A program made the translations under genes and the position numbers. A stretch of DNA of 64,000 nt from positions 1 through 64,000 of the forward strand of contig NW_019173987.1 in the NCBI RefSeq assembly GCF_001642475.1, read 5' to 3'. This document shows, one piece after another, positions 22,596 to 34,284 of the stretch. The DNA comes from Fonsecaea monophora (Eukaryota > Ascomycota > Eurotiomycetes > Chaetothyriales > Herpotrichiellaceae). The notes under the pieces are model-generated. The model was not told where the DNA came from. It saw nothing but the letters and a program-made list of their open reading frames with translations, and did not search any database. Every line of letters starts with the position of its first letter. Position 1 is the first letter of the stretch.

Positions 22596-24725
22596 ATGGC
22601 CAGCACCACCGACTCGACTGATCTGAGCTCTGCCACGAGCGATGTGACGAGCACCATTTCCACCGACACCACTACTTCAACGACAGATTCGACGACTGTG
22701 TCGACAACAGACCCTCCTACGTCGACGACGACGACATCTTCAAGTGAGACCTCCCCTACTACCTCTTTTACTACAACCACCCCCAGTAAGTTGATGAGTG
22801 CCATTTTGCACTTGTTTGATCTTCCCCCCGCTTCAGCCTCGCATCTATCGCGCTTGCGGATTTTCTTTTTTGTAACATTTGCTTCGTGGCAGCTACCACA
22901 AGCTTCACATCGTCGTCGTCCACCTCCACTATCCCAACCAGTACAGACTCTTCCACTACTTCCACGCTGCCTCCAACAAGCAGCTCTACTTCAACCACCA
23001 TTTCCACAAGTAGCAGCACGTCAAGTATTACCCCCTCCCCGTCGTCAACCAGCAGCAGCAGCGACAGCAGCAGCAGCACAAGTATTTCCCCTTCTACAGA
23101 GTTTAGCAGCAGTACCTCAAGCGTCCCCTCCTCTACATCTTTTACTAGCACTTCTACTACCTCAAGTGATATCCCCTCTTCTTCTCTCCTAGTATCTACT
23201 TCCCCTGGTGGCTCCTCGACGTCCGCTTATACCTCCCCCTCAACTATAGCTACCTCTTCTATCCCCAGCACCTCTTCCCCTACCACAACCTCTTCCTCTC
23301 CACTTCCAACGACGTCGTCAACGACGCCTTCTCCCTCCCCCAGCACTACGACTACCACTTCTGAAATTCCAAGTACTACTAGTGAGTCTTGTTTGCTTGT
23401 TTGTTTCGTATCGTCCACCATCGTGTCTATTAGCATATTACTTGAGAGATCTCCTCCTAATCTTGGGTGCTATACTAGCCACAACTTCCTCTTCTCCCTC
23501 TCCAACAACCATAAGTACCACTATCTCGACAACCACTACAACTCCACCTCCATCCACTACTTCATCCTCTACATCTACCACTCCCTCAACAACCTCAGAA
23601 TCGTCCACGACCACACCATCAACCTCTAGCACTTCGTCCGAATCAAGCACAACTGAACCGCCAGTCGTTATAACCACCTCCAGCACCTCAATTTCCTATT
23701 CGACTTCCACATCGTATGTTACTCAAGTCCTCCCGACTACCCAAGATGGCCAACCAGGCTACACCACCCTCACATCCGTCGTGATAGTGACCAACCCTGC
23801 CACAACCCTCGTCGCACCAGCAACCTTTACAAGCACTCCCGGCAGCAGCGCCCCAACCCTCCTTCCAGCGAACGACGGTGGAGGCGGCGGGTCAGGCTTA
23901 TCAACAGGGGCCAAAGCTGGCATAGGGGCCGGCGTCGGTGTTCTTGTGCTAGCAGCCGCCATATTTGGCGGCTGGTACAGTTGGTACATGAGGCGACGGA
24001 GGAAACGAAATTCCTACTCTCATGATAGGTATTCGGATGGTACCTTACCTAGCATGACAGGGCTCGGCATAGCAGGAGGCGGAACTGCAGGGATGGGAGC
24101 TATGGCCGCAATGTCTTCGGGTTACCGTGATACCTCCAACCGCTCCGACACGCGTTCAGAACTACCATCCCCTCCAGCTCCTTCCCCACCACCTCGTTCT
24201 CCAGACCGACTTCTTCCACCTGGAGTGGTACCTTTCCGGTATCGAGGTTCTAGCTCTCCGCCACCCAACCAAGACCCGACCCACATGTCTGTCTCAGACC
24301 AGAGCGAGTATTCACAGGGGAACAATCAACCTCAACCGGGGGGCCCATACCCTCCTGGTCCGAATGTGCCCGGAGCTGCGTACTTTACGAATCTCAATGA
24401 ACTCCCTGAGGACCAGAGAAATATTCACCAACTGCCAGATGACCAAATCTCCAACCCCATGTCACACCAAAGCTACCAACACGCCAATATGGGTCACGAT
24501 GGATATTGGTCCGGACAGCCCTCAGCACCTTCAGCACCATCAGCGCCGTCAGCACCATCGGCGCAGGAGTCCTATGAGTTACCTGGACAAAATCCTACTC
24601 CTGCGCAGCCGCAAGGTGGCCAGGGAGGCTATCGTGGCGCGGATCGAGAGGTTCCTCTCCATCAACGCCTAGAGGGGAGAGTGCCATACCGACCAGGCCA
24701 TCTGTCGCCTTCGCACAATTTTTGA
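22596..24725 (+). CDS. mucin-like Ser/Thr-rich single-pass membrane protein
   Basis: Modelled exons: 22596-22785, 22893-23381 and 23479-24725, 641 residues. Both introns (GTAAGT...GCAG and GTGAGT...CTAG) keep frame. Residues 1 to about 330 are nearly all Ser, Thr and Pro and should be heavily O-glycosylated. A Gly-rich stretch precedes one membrane span at about residues 372-397 (AGIGAGVGVLVLAAAIFGGW). A basic stop-transfer RRRRKR follows, then a ~240-residue Pro/Ser/Gln-rich cytoplasmic tail with a short APS repeat near 24525-24560. The layout resembles fungal cell-wall sensors and signalling mucins (Mid2, Msb2-like), but no cysteine-rich WSC or named domain is seen. No signal peptide follows the ATG at 22596, so an upstream exon is probably missing from the model. 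Confidence 0.75.
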
Positions 24726-26188
24726 CTTGATGCATCGCTTGCCGGGCCAAAAGTGTGTATCGTGGGTATATTAAAACATAAAACAATAATGTCTTGTCAG
24801 ATGATTGGATGAATGGGAACGAAAACACCCAACAAAAGCGTCTTTTCCAGATTAATCTGATTCGCACATCTGAACCCGTTGTGCTATGCCTTTGCTGGAA
24901 GTTGACCTCTCCTGCTTTCAAGTTGTTCAGGCCTAGCCACCCTCTGCACGATCTCATAGGGGCAGTGGAGGATATAATACAATAATCAGGTTGAAAGACT
25001 ATTTTCTATGCACGTCCTCGATTTCTGCGCAAGTGATCGCCATATCCGGAAGTTTTTTGGTCTGAACGAACAATTTGTTGTCCTCCCGCGCCGAGAACTG
25101 TCACTTTGTATGTGTGTCTCCTGTCCTGCTGTACTGGTAATGGCGACCGGTTCAACAATGTTGCTGTCACAAATTTCTCTCTATCTCTCCTTCCCTTCCC
25201 TCTCGCAGTCGCTCGGTCGCTCATGTGCGTAGTATATTCGTAGACGCCGTCACTGGGTAAAGCCTCGTCCGTCGATTGATCGAGCCAGTGACATAGGGTG
25301 CGCAACCTAAAGCTCTCTGGTTCGTAGGTGCTGGGGAGCCCGTGCCCCCCCATGCCTCATTGAGCCAGGAAAGTTTCCTTTGATTCTTGCCCGTAAAGGC
25401 GGCACCTCTATCTGGAGATCTGGAATAAAACATGATCTCTGGGGTGGTGATGATGGGGACAAGAGGACTCTGGTGGCTCTCTTGTCTTGTCTTCCTTGCC
25501 GTGTTCCATGTATAGAGCCTTCTCGATCTCGATGTTAGCATTGAGGGAAGCGCCCGCCGGCGACACTGTCACCGTCGTCGTCGTCATCATCCCACGATAT
25601 ACAGTGAATAAAGTACACTTTTGTCGCCTTTCCCCCTCTTTCCTTCACGTCTTCCACGTAACAAGAGCGGAACTGGGTGGCGGAAACAAATGCCTGTATG
25701 CTTCGTTAGGGCAGAGCGCTTTCCATGTCTCGAGTGAATGATCGGTTAAACCCATGGCTCAATTTCGGGAGAAGAGAAAAATGTCACTCGATGGGTAGGA
25801 AAGAGGGTCTTTCGAGGGGGTGTTATTCGCCGTCGAGTCGAGGGTGTTGAGTTCAGTCCCGTTGTATAAAGAGATATAGAAGATCTTTCTTCATCAAATG
25901 AATGCCTAGGCAAGAGAATAGCTCCACGGCGGTTCTGGTTGCGCTTCAAACACGACGCATCGTTTGTTGTCGTTGTCGTCGCGGCGATCCAAATTCCCCC
26001 GCCAAAGTTGTTGACCCTATGTCCAGTTTGGCAGCGTGAACCCACATCGACGTCGTCGGTTCACCGGGGATGAATGCACAAAGAAAGGAAAGACCAGGCC
26101 TTTCACAAACAGATTTCGTCTCCAGCCGCCACTCACAGCGTGTCACTTGTTGCGTCGTCGTCGTCCCTGTTGAGAAAGAAGTCATTCC
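24726..26188. other. intergenic region between the mucin-like gene and the unrecognised gene
   Basis: About 1.46 kb without a supported gene. A 60-codon minus-strand frame at 25408-25590 starts with an ACG/GTC repeat-derived run of Thr and Val and looks like chance coding. Repeated GTC/GAC triplets appear near 25570-25590, 25965-25985 and 26155-26165. Confidence 0.4.
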
Positions 26189-27829
26189 ATGACAGATCCA
26201 GTTCCAGACTCAAATCCAAACTTGTGCAACGAATCTGTTAACGACTCAGGTTCTTCGACCGTCTCGTTTGAGGCTGCTGCTTGAACACGACAGACTGGAC
26301 GATCCGTATTCTGTGCTCGCTGCACCACTTACCGAGTTCAAGCCTTACGATCACAACAACCACACCTTGACACGACTCTTTGTCCCTGACATGGATACCG
26401 CGACTCTGGACATCGATCGCCGTGGACGTGCTAGAGCGGTCTTGCCTCATGCATCTTCTTCACCGCCAAAGAAGCCTCGCTCCATTCGAGAACCACGTGG
26501 TCCTGAACTGGTCATTGACAACCGTGGTTATGCCAGAGCAGTGTTTCCAAACTCAAACACGGATTTGCATTTAGACGACGTGCACTTGCGAGTTGGCCGG
26601 CATGAAGAGTCGTATGAGCGCACGAAATTTCCAGATGAAGGTGGTTCTCCCTCTTTTGATTGCGTGTTTTTTGCTGATTGAACGTGGTAGATCTTGATGT
26701 CGAAGCCAAAGAAGTTGTTCCTCAACCAGCACGCTTTCGCCTTCACCAAGGTGACGATCCTCGGTTCCAGGCACCGGTGACACCGCAAAATGGCAATTTG
26801 GCTATGTTTCCTGCACCTCCGCGCTATCAACATGGATCCGGTATAGGAGAAATAGAAGAAATCGAACGACGAGAGGCAGAAGAAGACCAGGTGCAGCAGG
26901 CCACGTATCAACTTAACCACATCCCAGTGTTGCCACCAATCATTTGGGTCAAGCGAGCCGACGCATACACCCGTCTTCGCTATGCAGTTGACGTCGTGAC
27001 CGTCCACGGCGAAAAGTACATCAGAATCGATGAGATACACTTTCTGTGTGCCGTGAACGCGGATTGGCTTCAGACCGGCGAGGACGTCACCATCCGCCGA
27101 GTGCAATACCGCCATTGGCAAGCCGGGAGACGCGTTGGTCGTCCAGAGATTCTCTTCGTGTTGTATCCGCTTGGGGAATTGGCGTATACTCCCACCAATA
27201 ATCGCCGCAAGAAGGCACCTCTTGAATTCCGTCCTCAGCTGGACAACTATGGCCGGGTGCTTTTGAATGCGTTCGATCGCCCTTTGAAATTCTCCAACGT
27301 TATGCCTGGACAGATCAGTACAGAAATTGAGGGGTGGGAAATGGAGGCCATTTGCCGTTTGGACCCAGACATCTGTCACCAAGATTTCATCGATCGCATG
27401 CTCCCCAATCCTGGTCCTGGTAAGAATCGACCCAGCAAAGGCACACTGAATCACCGTCGTCGGCGGGATCGCATGAAGATGAGAGTCGTTCCCTGGCCTC
27501 TACCTCGACAACTCAGCTATTCCGATCAACAAGTCATCAATGAGCTGACCGTGTGGCAAATGGAGAATAACACGACTATGGGGTTGAGAGACCTGTCAAA
27601 GGAGGAGATCGAGATGCAAGAGGCAATCATGTATGGTGGGCATTTTGAGCGGTCAGGGGCCAATGCGCAGAATGACGGGGCAAGATTGGAGCAGTTTTGG
27701 GCCAACCTGAGACTTGTGAGGACTAAATTTGCGGAGGATTCGGAGGAGGTGAGGACAATCAAGAACAGGATCGCTGTGCAGCTGGAGAAGATGGGGCTGG
27801 AGTACGACCATCATGTGTGGGACGCCTAG
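26189..27829 (+). CDS. unrecognised fungal protein with duplicated IDxRGxARAVxP motif
   Basis: A frame-consistent model has three exons: 26189-26223, 26294-26640 and 26691-27829, 506 residues. The second intron (GTGGTT...GTAG, with GCTGATTG upstream) is well supported because the frame hits a stop otherwise. The first intron has a weak GTGCAA donor, and a start at the ATG at 26389 is possible. I recognise no family. Two copies of one motif, LDIDRRGRARAVLP and LVIDNRGYARAVFP, lie about 38 residues apart near the N terminus. The middle (about 240-400) looks globular, with many Trp, Tyr and Arg. A basic RRRRDRMKMR patch follows, and the C terminus is charged and probably helical. No signal peptide or membrane span is seen. 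The length, composition and splice structure argue for a real gene. Confidence 0.7.
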
Positions 27830-29825
27830 GGCAGTACACGGGCGATGGCGATGGGCGATGGCGACGGCGATGGGGCGGTGCTCGTTATCAGGTATGTAGA
27901 GTTTGTGACTCTGTCTGGTGCTGAATTGGCACTTGAGGGGATCGAGGGCGTCAAATCTATCGATGATGAGATCCCATTGCTCGAGCTCTTGCCGGGCTCC
28001 CAAATTGAGGCTGTCATGGAGGCCGTATCCAGCACATGAGTGACGACAAGTTGCTATCTCGAGAGTCCATCACGCAGCCAGTCGCTCCTCTTTGCGAAGG
28101 TGGGACACGTCAATGCGAAATGCTGTGTCTATAGCATTGAATGGCGGGGTCCCGAGTCGTATCGCTCCTCAATAGCCCGCGAATTAGGACTCCTCAGTTT
28201 TCTCGACGCCGTCCGAGCCTGCGAATGGGCCAATTCCCTTCAAACCGTCCCTGTCAGCCACACTCTCGAAGACGAGATTTGCCAATCTCAAGAACAAGAC
28301 GCGGTCAACAGTAAGAATGAATCAGGGAGGAAATTTATCTTTATCGCTCAGGTCGGGTATGTTGCGGTGGTTATCCGTAGTTTATCCGAGATCACGTGCA
28401 CGAATGCCCCTTTTTCTCTTCAGGCGCCTAATCCACTTCATCTTCTCCTTGTGCCATGGAATCGACTCTGGTCGATCTGGAGGTTGGGCACTGCCCTTCT
28501 TCTTCCACTGGTTGGTCACCAGTCCGCCGTGAGTAGCAAAAGCTACCACCAAGTCTCTTGGATTTTGCTTGTTTAGACGCCCATGCCATGACCATCGATG
28601 AGTATAGGCACCAGAAAGACGCCATTGAGTGATGCTGCCAAAGACGGTCGGCGCCCTATACAAATATATCATGGGTGCTTACCGGCGACGCACGACATCA
28701 GCGTCAACGACGGTCGTCAGTGGCGGTACGTAGTGCATCCTCCTTCGCCGTAGGCGTGCGCGCTCCGTGCTTGACCACGCGAGGTATGATATTAGATGAA
28801 CACGGAACCGAGGGTGCGAAAGTGTAGCCGGAGTCTTATAGTCTTATAATTGTCAAAGACCACTGGATTCACCTGAGAGGAAGAAGATCGAAAGGTGAGA
28901 AAGATGAGGTGAGAAGGGAGAAGAGTAGAGAAGAGACGAAGGTCCGACAAGAGGTAGTTGTTGACTCTGGGACGATCTTTTCGGTATCTTCCCTACTAAT
29001 GACCTTGCCTGCCGCGATCTACACGAATTTACCTTGACTACCAATGTGAATACTTAGGTCAAAGTGATATTAAGGAGGTAAGCGAGTGATGAGACCTGAC
29101 TAAGGAGGCGAGATGGATAAACCCCCTTTGTCAACTCCTTTAGAATTACACTGTTCCTCCATCTTGACAACCTCTCCATGCCTTTGCCTCTTTGAGATCT
29201 TTTTATTCAAGATCACAATATGTGTAGATACTGTCTAGGGACCGCTGAGACCCTGTGTACGTGTACGCTTCTCGACCCTCGAAAGGGCTGTAAGGTTTTC
29301 CGCAGAACGCCCGTGTGCAGTGCAAAGAGATGTGCTTATATCTCCACACACCCATGATGATTGTCACCCACATACCCGGCCAAAATACAAGACATGGCGA
29401 TTCTTACTGTCCTTGCCACACGTCAGAAAAACCACTGGCAAGCTTACTGTTGGAAGATGGACAAAGACAATGGGATCTAACCACTCGATCCTTTGTCTTT
29501 GGTCATATTTCCACCCTCTACTTTTATGCTCTGGCGCAGGATACACACTCCTCATAATGGCCAGCCTATTTCATTCACACCTGCATTCGGAGATGCTTTG
29601 TTCACTGCTCTACTGTGTGATCTGTTGCACCTCGCAGTCACCGGATACGGCTATTCGTGGTCTTTTTGCGTGACAATTCGCTGCCTCCGTCAGTAGCGAC
29701 ACCCCATGTTTTGTGTACAAATACATTTTTCCCTTTGTCCAGTCTCTACATTTCCCTTGACACTGCACAGCCAACTCACTAGCTAGTCGATACTTGGATA
29801 GCTATCCACCTGACCAACACTACCA
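27830..29825. other. long intergenic region before the secreted-protein gene
   Basis: About 2 kb without a supported gene. A GGCGATGGCGATGG repeat sits at 27841-27875. Open frames such as 28040-28576 start at non-ATG codons and have no motif. No RNA gene was recognised. Confidence 0.4.
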
Positions 29826-29883
29826 GTAAGTCACCATGGTCTATGGGGCACCCTACATTCATGAGCTGACCACCATTGTCTAG
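29826..29883 (+). other. probable 5'-UTR intron of the secreted-protein gene
   Basis: GTAAGT donor at 29826, GCTGAC branch-like site near 29867 and a TAG acceptor at 29881-29883 define a 58-base intron just before the start codon. Removing it also removes an upstream ATG in CACCATGG context. RNA evidence is not available here. Confidence 0.5.
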
Positions 29884-29914
29884 TCACAAATACTTCTCCC
29901 CGCTCGTATTCACG

Positions 29915-30351
29915 ATGAAGGGTATTGCGACTGTGGCATTTCTCGCCTTGGTCTCCACCCTGGCAAACGCCAGCAACGACCATGACGCGGACGATTTCTG
30001 CATCACGGCATGCCAGAAGATCAAGAGAGGCTCCATGTCCATCTCTAGCCCAACCTGCTCTGGAGTGACCGGTGAATATTGCGAGGACCACTGCACTTGG
30101 TAAGAAAACCAGGCCCATCACCTCGCCCCCCTCCTTGGTGTGACTAGAGGTCGCTAACGTTATCCGTTCGTTGTAGCTCTGGCGACGGTGTCATGACTTG
30201 CAACAACAAAGATGTCAAGTGTTCGGCTGATGCAGTCACCAAGACGTGCAAGCAAGGACTGTCCAAGCAGTGGGAGTGCTGGTGCCAAGATACGTCGTTC
30301 TTTTCTGATGGATGGGGTCCAGGCGTGGGAGAAACCTGCGCTAGCTTGTGA
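29915..30351 (+). CDS. small secreted cysteine-rich protein
   Basis: Two exons: 29915-30099 and 30177-30351, encoding 119 residues. The intron has a GTAAGA donor, GCTAAC branch point and GTAG acceptor, and its removal keeps frame through HCTCSGDG. A classic signal peptide, MKGIATVAFLALVSTLANA, is followed by a ~100-residue mature chain with 12 cysteines, an even number consistent with six disulfides. The Cys order includes CITAC, EYCEDHCTC and ECWC. No transmembrane span or GPI tail is seen. I recognise no named family. Small size, secretion and Cys density fit the broad class of fungal effector-like or antimicrobial secreted proteins, but that is a class description and no function is shown. 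Confidence 0.82.
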
Positions 30352-30988
30352 TGCTACATTGTTGGTTTTCTTGCCAGTCGCTTGGAGGTCGCTTTCGTGC
30401 ACCGAGTAAGGTGACTCGAGTACCGCGCAGGATACAACATTGGTCGAGTGTGCCATACGGCATATCCAATCCCTCTGTCTGAGACTAGAAGAAACAAAGC
30501 AAGGCCCTCGGAGCGGATGAAATGGTCGACCATGCAGTCACAGGTCGGCTATTGATCGAGCTACATAGTTAGTCCTAGACAAAGGCGTCTGCATCATTCA
30601 GCAGCGCAAAGAAAAGAAATCTTCATTTTCCCACACAATTTCCCGTCGTCGTCGTCGGTGCCTTCATACAGTTGTATAGCTACCTTGTATGGAATCCCCA
30701 AAAATACGAGGCCGGGTGGACGGGCTTGCAGCAAGGCTGAGGTCAAGAAGGGGGAGAGAGCTGGCGAGCTGGGTAACTTACCGCATCCGGAGTAGTTCAT
30801 CTACGTCATTGTTGGCTTTCATCCCTCAATGTACCTACTCTCTTCCGACAAACTGGCAGACCGGGCTGCGGGTCGCATCTTCTTCATTATTCTCCAGGAA
30901 TGGCATGTTGATTCCTCGTCTACCATTTTTGATACGACAGGGCGGTCACAGACTGGTACTGGACGTCTGTCGCCTCCATTCACCAAAG
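30352..30988. other. intergenic region upstream of YSA1
   Basis: About 640 bases between two plus-strand genes. No supported gene; a GTC repeat lies near 30647-30657. Confidence 0.45.
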
Positions 30989-31825
30989 ATGGCGGGCAAA
31001 ATGTCCACGCACTCGCCTTCAATGGCCAAGAACCTCTCTGTTGAACCGATGGTAAGGGGATTGAAAATTTCTCGGTCGCAAGCAAGCACCGTTACAAAGC
31101 CGCGTGGCTGATCGCTGAAAGGAGCCCAGAATACCAATGATGCGAAATGGATCACCCTGAAGAAAATCACGTACAAGGACCCAGCGGGCAAGCAAAGGCT
31201 CTGGGAATCTGCGGAGCGACAGGTCAATTGAAAACCCCGCAGGAGTTGCTGTGGGAAGGCATACGGGAGAAAAAGGTTGACTCGAGCTCTGCAGACAAGA
31301 CCCAAGGACGCCGAAGTCGACGCCGTCGGCGTCGTCGCCATTCTCAACGATCCCAAATCCTCAAAGGGCCCCTCCCTGCTTCTCCAGAAACAATTCCGTC
31401 CCGCGGTCGACAAAGTCACCATCGAAGTGCCGTCGGGCCTCATCGACGCGGGAGAGTCGCCCACGGAAGCCGCCATCCGCGAGCTGAAAGAAGAAACGGG
31501 CTACATCGCCACCATCCCTTCGGATGCCAAAGCCGCCGAGGGTATTCTGATGTTCAATGACCCTGGGTTCTGCAATACAAACACAAAAATGATCTTTGTC
31601 GAGGTGGACATGCGCGACCCCAGGAATGCAGAGGAGAACCTCAAGCCCGAGCTGGAGGAGAGCGAATATATCGAGTGCTTCACCCTGCCTCTGGACAACT
31701 TGTGGAATGAGCTGGGAGATCTAGAGGCCAAGGGCTTCGCCATCGACGCGCGTGTCGGGACACTGGCGCAGGGCATGGAGATAGCGAAGAAATGGAAGGA
31801 CGTGCTCAACAAGAATCCCTCATAG
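30989..31825 (+). CDS. YSA1: ADP-sugar pyrophosphatase (Nudix hydrolase)
   Basis: Three exons: 30989-31051, 31130-31222 and 31295-31825, 228 residues; both introns are phase 0. The Nudix box GX5EX7REUXEEXGU is complete at about residues 104-126, running from GLIDAGE to RELKEETGY. Upstream are the family markers NDAKWITLKKITYKDPAGK and DAVGVVAIL; downstream are FNDPGFCNTNTKM and the acidic strand that ends the domain. Yeast Ysa1 is 231 residues and hydrolyses ADP-ribose to AMP and ribose 5-phosphate, limiting free ADP-ribose in the cytosol and mitochondria. The first 21 residues are Ser/Lys-rich and not strongly presequence-like. The gene converges on ALG5. Confidence 0.95.
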
Positions 31826-32175
31826 ATGAATGGCGTTGCAAGGGACAATACGGCCTAGGAAGGTGTCTCCTCCCTCGTTGCGGTCATTGTCCCCGTCTCT
31901 TCAACATGCTCTATTTCTATCCATGCTTGAGCAATACCTGATAGATACGCTAGCTTTCTCATGACAGCCGCCCGTGCCGTTGAAGATCCTATCTATCTCT
32001 CATGTACATTCGTCCCTTTACAAGATCGAATGGTGCAAAATGTGATGTTCTGCGCTCATGACAAAACTTTTCTTTACTTGCAAGTATTCCCATCCCAACC
32101 AAAGAGACCTCGGTCCCGATATCAAAGGAGTAAACAATGTAGTCGTCAAAACGCTCCCCCTCTCCTCTGGGTGAG
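31826..32175. other. convergent intergenic region between YSA1 and ALG5
   Basis: About 350 bases of shared 3' flank; nothing else recognised. Confidence 0.5.
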
Positions 32176-33557
32176 TCACCGCCTAAAGATGCCGGTGGCC
32201 CAGCAAAATCTCAAGATGGCAAGACCCCACGCCATGCCCAGGGAGTCCCTGACCAGATTCAACTTGCTGCCCGTCACCTCTCTCCAGCCCACTGCGACCT
32301 CGGCCACGGGGATGTCTGCGAACTCGGCTAGCATGAGCATCTCGACGTCGAAGATCCACCCTTCCATGTGCATGTGCGGGACGATGTACGGGAGCGCCGG
32401 GCGCGAAAACAGCTTGAAGCCGCATTGTGTGTCCTTGATCCGCGCCGTAGCCGGTGGTGTCATGAGCCAGAGCAACATGTGGAAGCAGCGCATGAGGAAG
32501 TTCCGCACTTTCGACCGCTTGACCACCACTTCCGAGTCGACCAGGTGCGCCCGCGACCCGACCGCTATGCCCCTGCCCTCGGCGTCCTCGACCTCTTGAC
32601 ATGCCCTCACCAACTTCTCGAGGTCGGAGAACTTGGATGCTCCGTCCGCGTCTGCGAAAACGACGTATCGCCCGCGGGCGTGGCGCATGCCGTGTGTCAC
32701 GGCGCCGCCCTTGCCGCGGTTTTCTTCCAGCGAGACCATGCGGATGGATCCTGGAGGGATTTTTACACCCATTGGAGACCGATGGGTCCAGGGGCCCGAG
32801 TCACGGCGGGGGTGAGGATGGAGGATGTGTTTGCGAGAGAAGGTCTGGACGATGAGGAGGGTGTCGTCTGTCGAGCCGTCGTCGACGAGGATGATTTCCC
32901 AGCCTCGAAGGGGCTCTTGTTGTTTAGATTGCGAAGCACCGCCGTTCGCTTTCCTGCGCCGTGGACCGTTGGCCTGTGTCTGTCCTGCTTCTTTGTCCAC
33001 CCCGGATGTGGTGGGAGATGTGCCATACTCTGTCTCGAGAAAGTTCACGGCCTCCTCCAACATTCCTGTCAGTCTATCCTCCTCGTTAAACGCCGGGATG
33101 ACCAGGGTCACGAACAACTCCGCGGGTTCGATCTCCTTCTCCACGTCGATTTCTGTGTCTGGGTCTTCTTGCTTCGCCTTAACATACTTTTGTAGGGCTG
33201 CATCGTACCAACACGGCAACGGTTCTGGGTCTGTCACATCGCCCGTCTTGTCAACCGTTGTGAACGTCTTCTCGGACGGGCGGGGTTTTCGTGGATGAGG
33301 GACGATGAAGGTAATGAAGATCCATATCTAAGACACCGCGGAGCGAAATCGCAATTGTCAGCAGGAGGTCGAGGACATTGCTGGGAAGCCGCAAGAGGAG
33401 GGGTGTGAGACCCAGGCGGATTTTAGGAAATACACACCAGCAACAATACCGCAAAGGCTGCCCAGACCAAGATGAAGGGCAACAGACGCAATTGTAGGAA
33501 CTTATCGTCTTTGAATACATTGGTGAAGTGACCGCCCATCCCAATAGGTCGTTCCAT
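32176..33557 (-). CDS. ALG5: dolichyl-phosphate beta-glucosyltransferase
   Basis: Two exons: 33557-33438 and 33327-32176, encoding 423 residues. The splice joins two halves of one N-terminal membrane anchor, about residues 22-50. The GT2 catalytic domain follows: VTLVIPAFNEEDR near 98, EIILVDDGSTDDT near 165, RGKGGAVTHGMRHARG near 222, and the metal-binding VFADADGASKF near 243. NTQCGFKLFSR-like sequence (DTQCGFKLF) lies near 315. The enzyme makes dolichyl-phosphate-glucose from UDP-glucose at the ER for N-glycan assembly. It is longer than yeast Alg5 (334) because of a low-complexity insert between NFLETEYG and the DDGSTD strand. The ATG at 33557 has a strong ACCATGG context. Confidence 0.94.
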
Positions 33558-34284
33558 GGTGACCGCGACTTCATGCGCCCCTTCCCAAAGAGAGGGGGCT
33601 TCAGACGCAAGACGAGGAAACACGAATGCGGGCTCCTTTGGGACCTCAGACCTTTTGGAAGAAGACAACAAGTCTCAAGGTAACGTCAAAGCCATAGTAG
33701 TACTAGGAATATTGGTACGCAGGCTCGTCGTCATTCGTCGTCGAGCAGAGCGTGAGTAGAGCATACGGCTTTTTGTGTCTCGCACTTGTCCTGCGCATTG
33801 ACATTCGAGTAAAGGCAAGATGTCAACAATTTTTGGTGGTCGGCAAATCGGCGCAATCATCAGACTCCGCGACCAGGTTTATTCCACACACGAGTATTAA
33901 AATAAGCAACTTAATAGCAAATCACACTCGAAGGAGCGGCGCGTGAAACAAGCAAGGCTTTTCGGCTGCAATGTGGGCATTAGGGCTGGTGTTCTGTGCT
34001 TTGTATTGCGGAGTCCTGGGATACCATGCATGTGGGATGCAAGGGTTTCCAAAGTTTGGCCATCGGCCACGCTGCGCGCCTCGAGCTTTCTCTACGAGTA
34101 CGTAGCTCACCATGTCGTAGTATAGATCAGTTTCTGTCTCACTTTCGTAACCACCAGAAAAGCTGAGAGAAATTCCTCTTGATTCAACAAGACCATGACC
34201 CTCACCATAGCCGCTGCAACCCAGAACTCGCTTTCCCATCCTGGCTCTCTCAAGGGTATTCAAGACCGAATCCCACCAAGCCGA
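33558..34284. other. intergenic region between ALG5 and PEX3
   Basis: ALG5 promoter side and PEX3 3' side. An open frame continues upstream of the ALG5 ATG to a TTG near 33671, without an ATG. Nothing else recognised. Confidence 0.45.

Noticed and set aside
28040..28576. 178-codon plus-strand frame with hydrophobic patches
   Set aside because: The first codon is GTG, there is no motif, and other frames over the same bases look equally protein-like.
32368..33195. 275-codon plus-strand frame
   Set aside because: It lies antisense to the ALG5 catalytic exon and is a mirror of its codon bias; no motif of its own.
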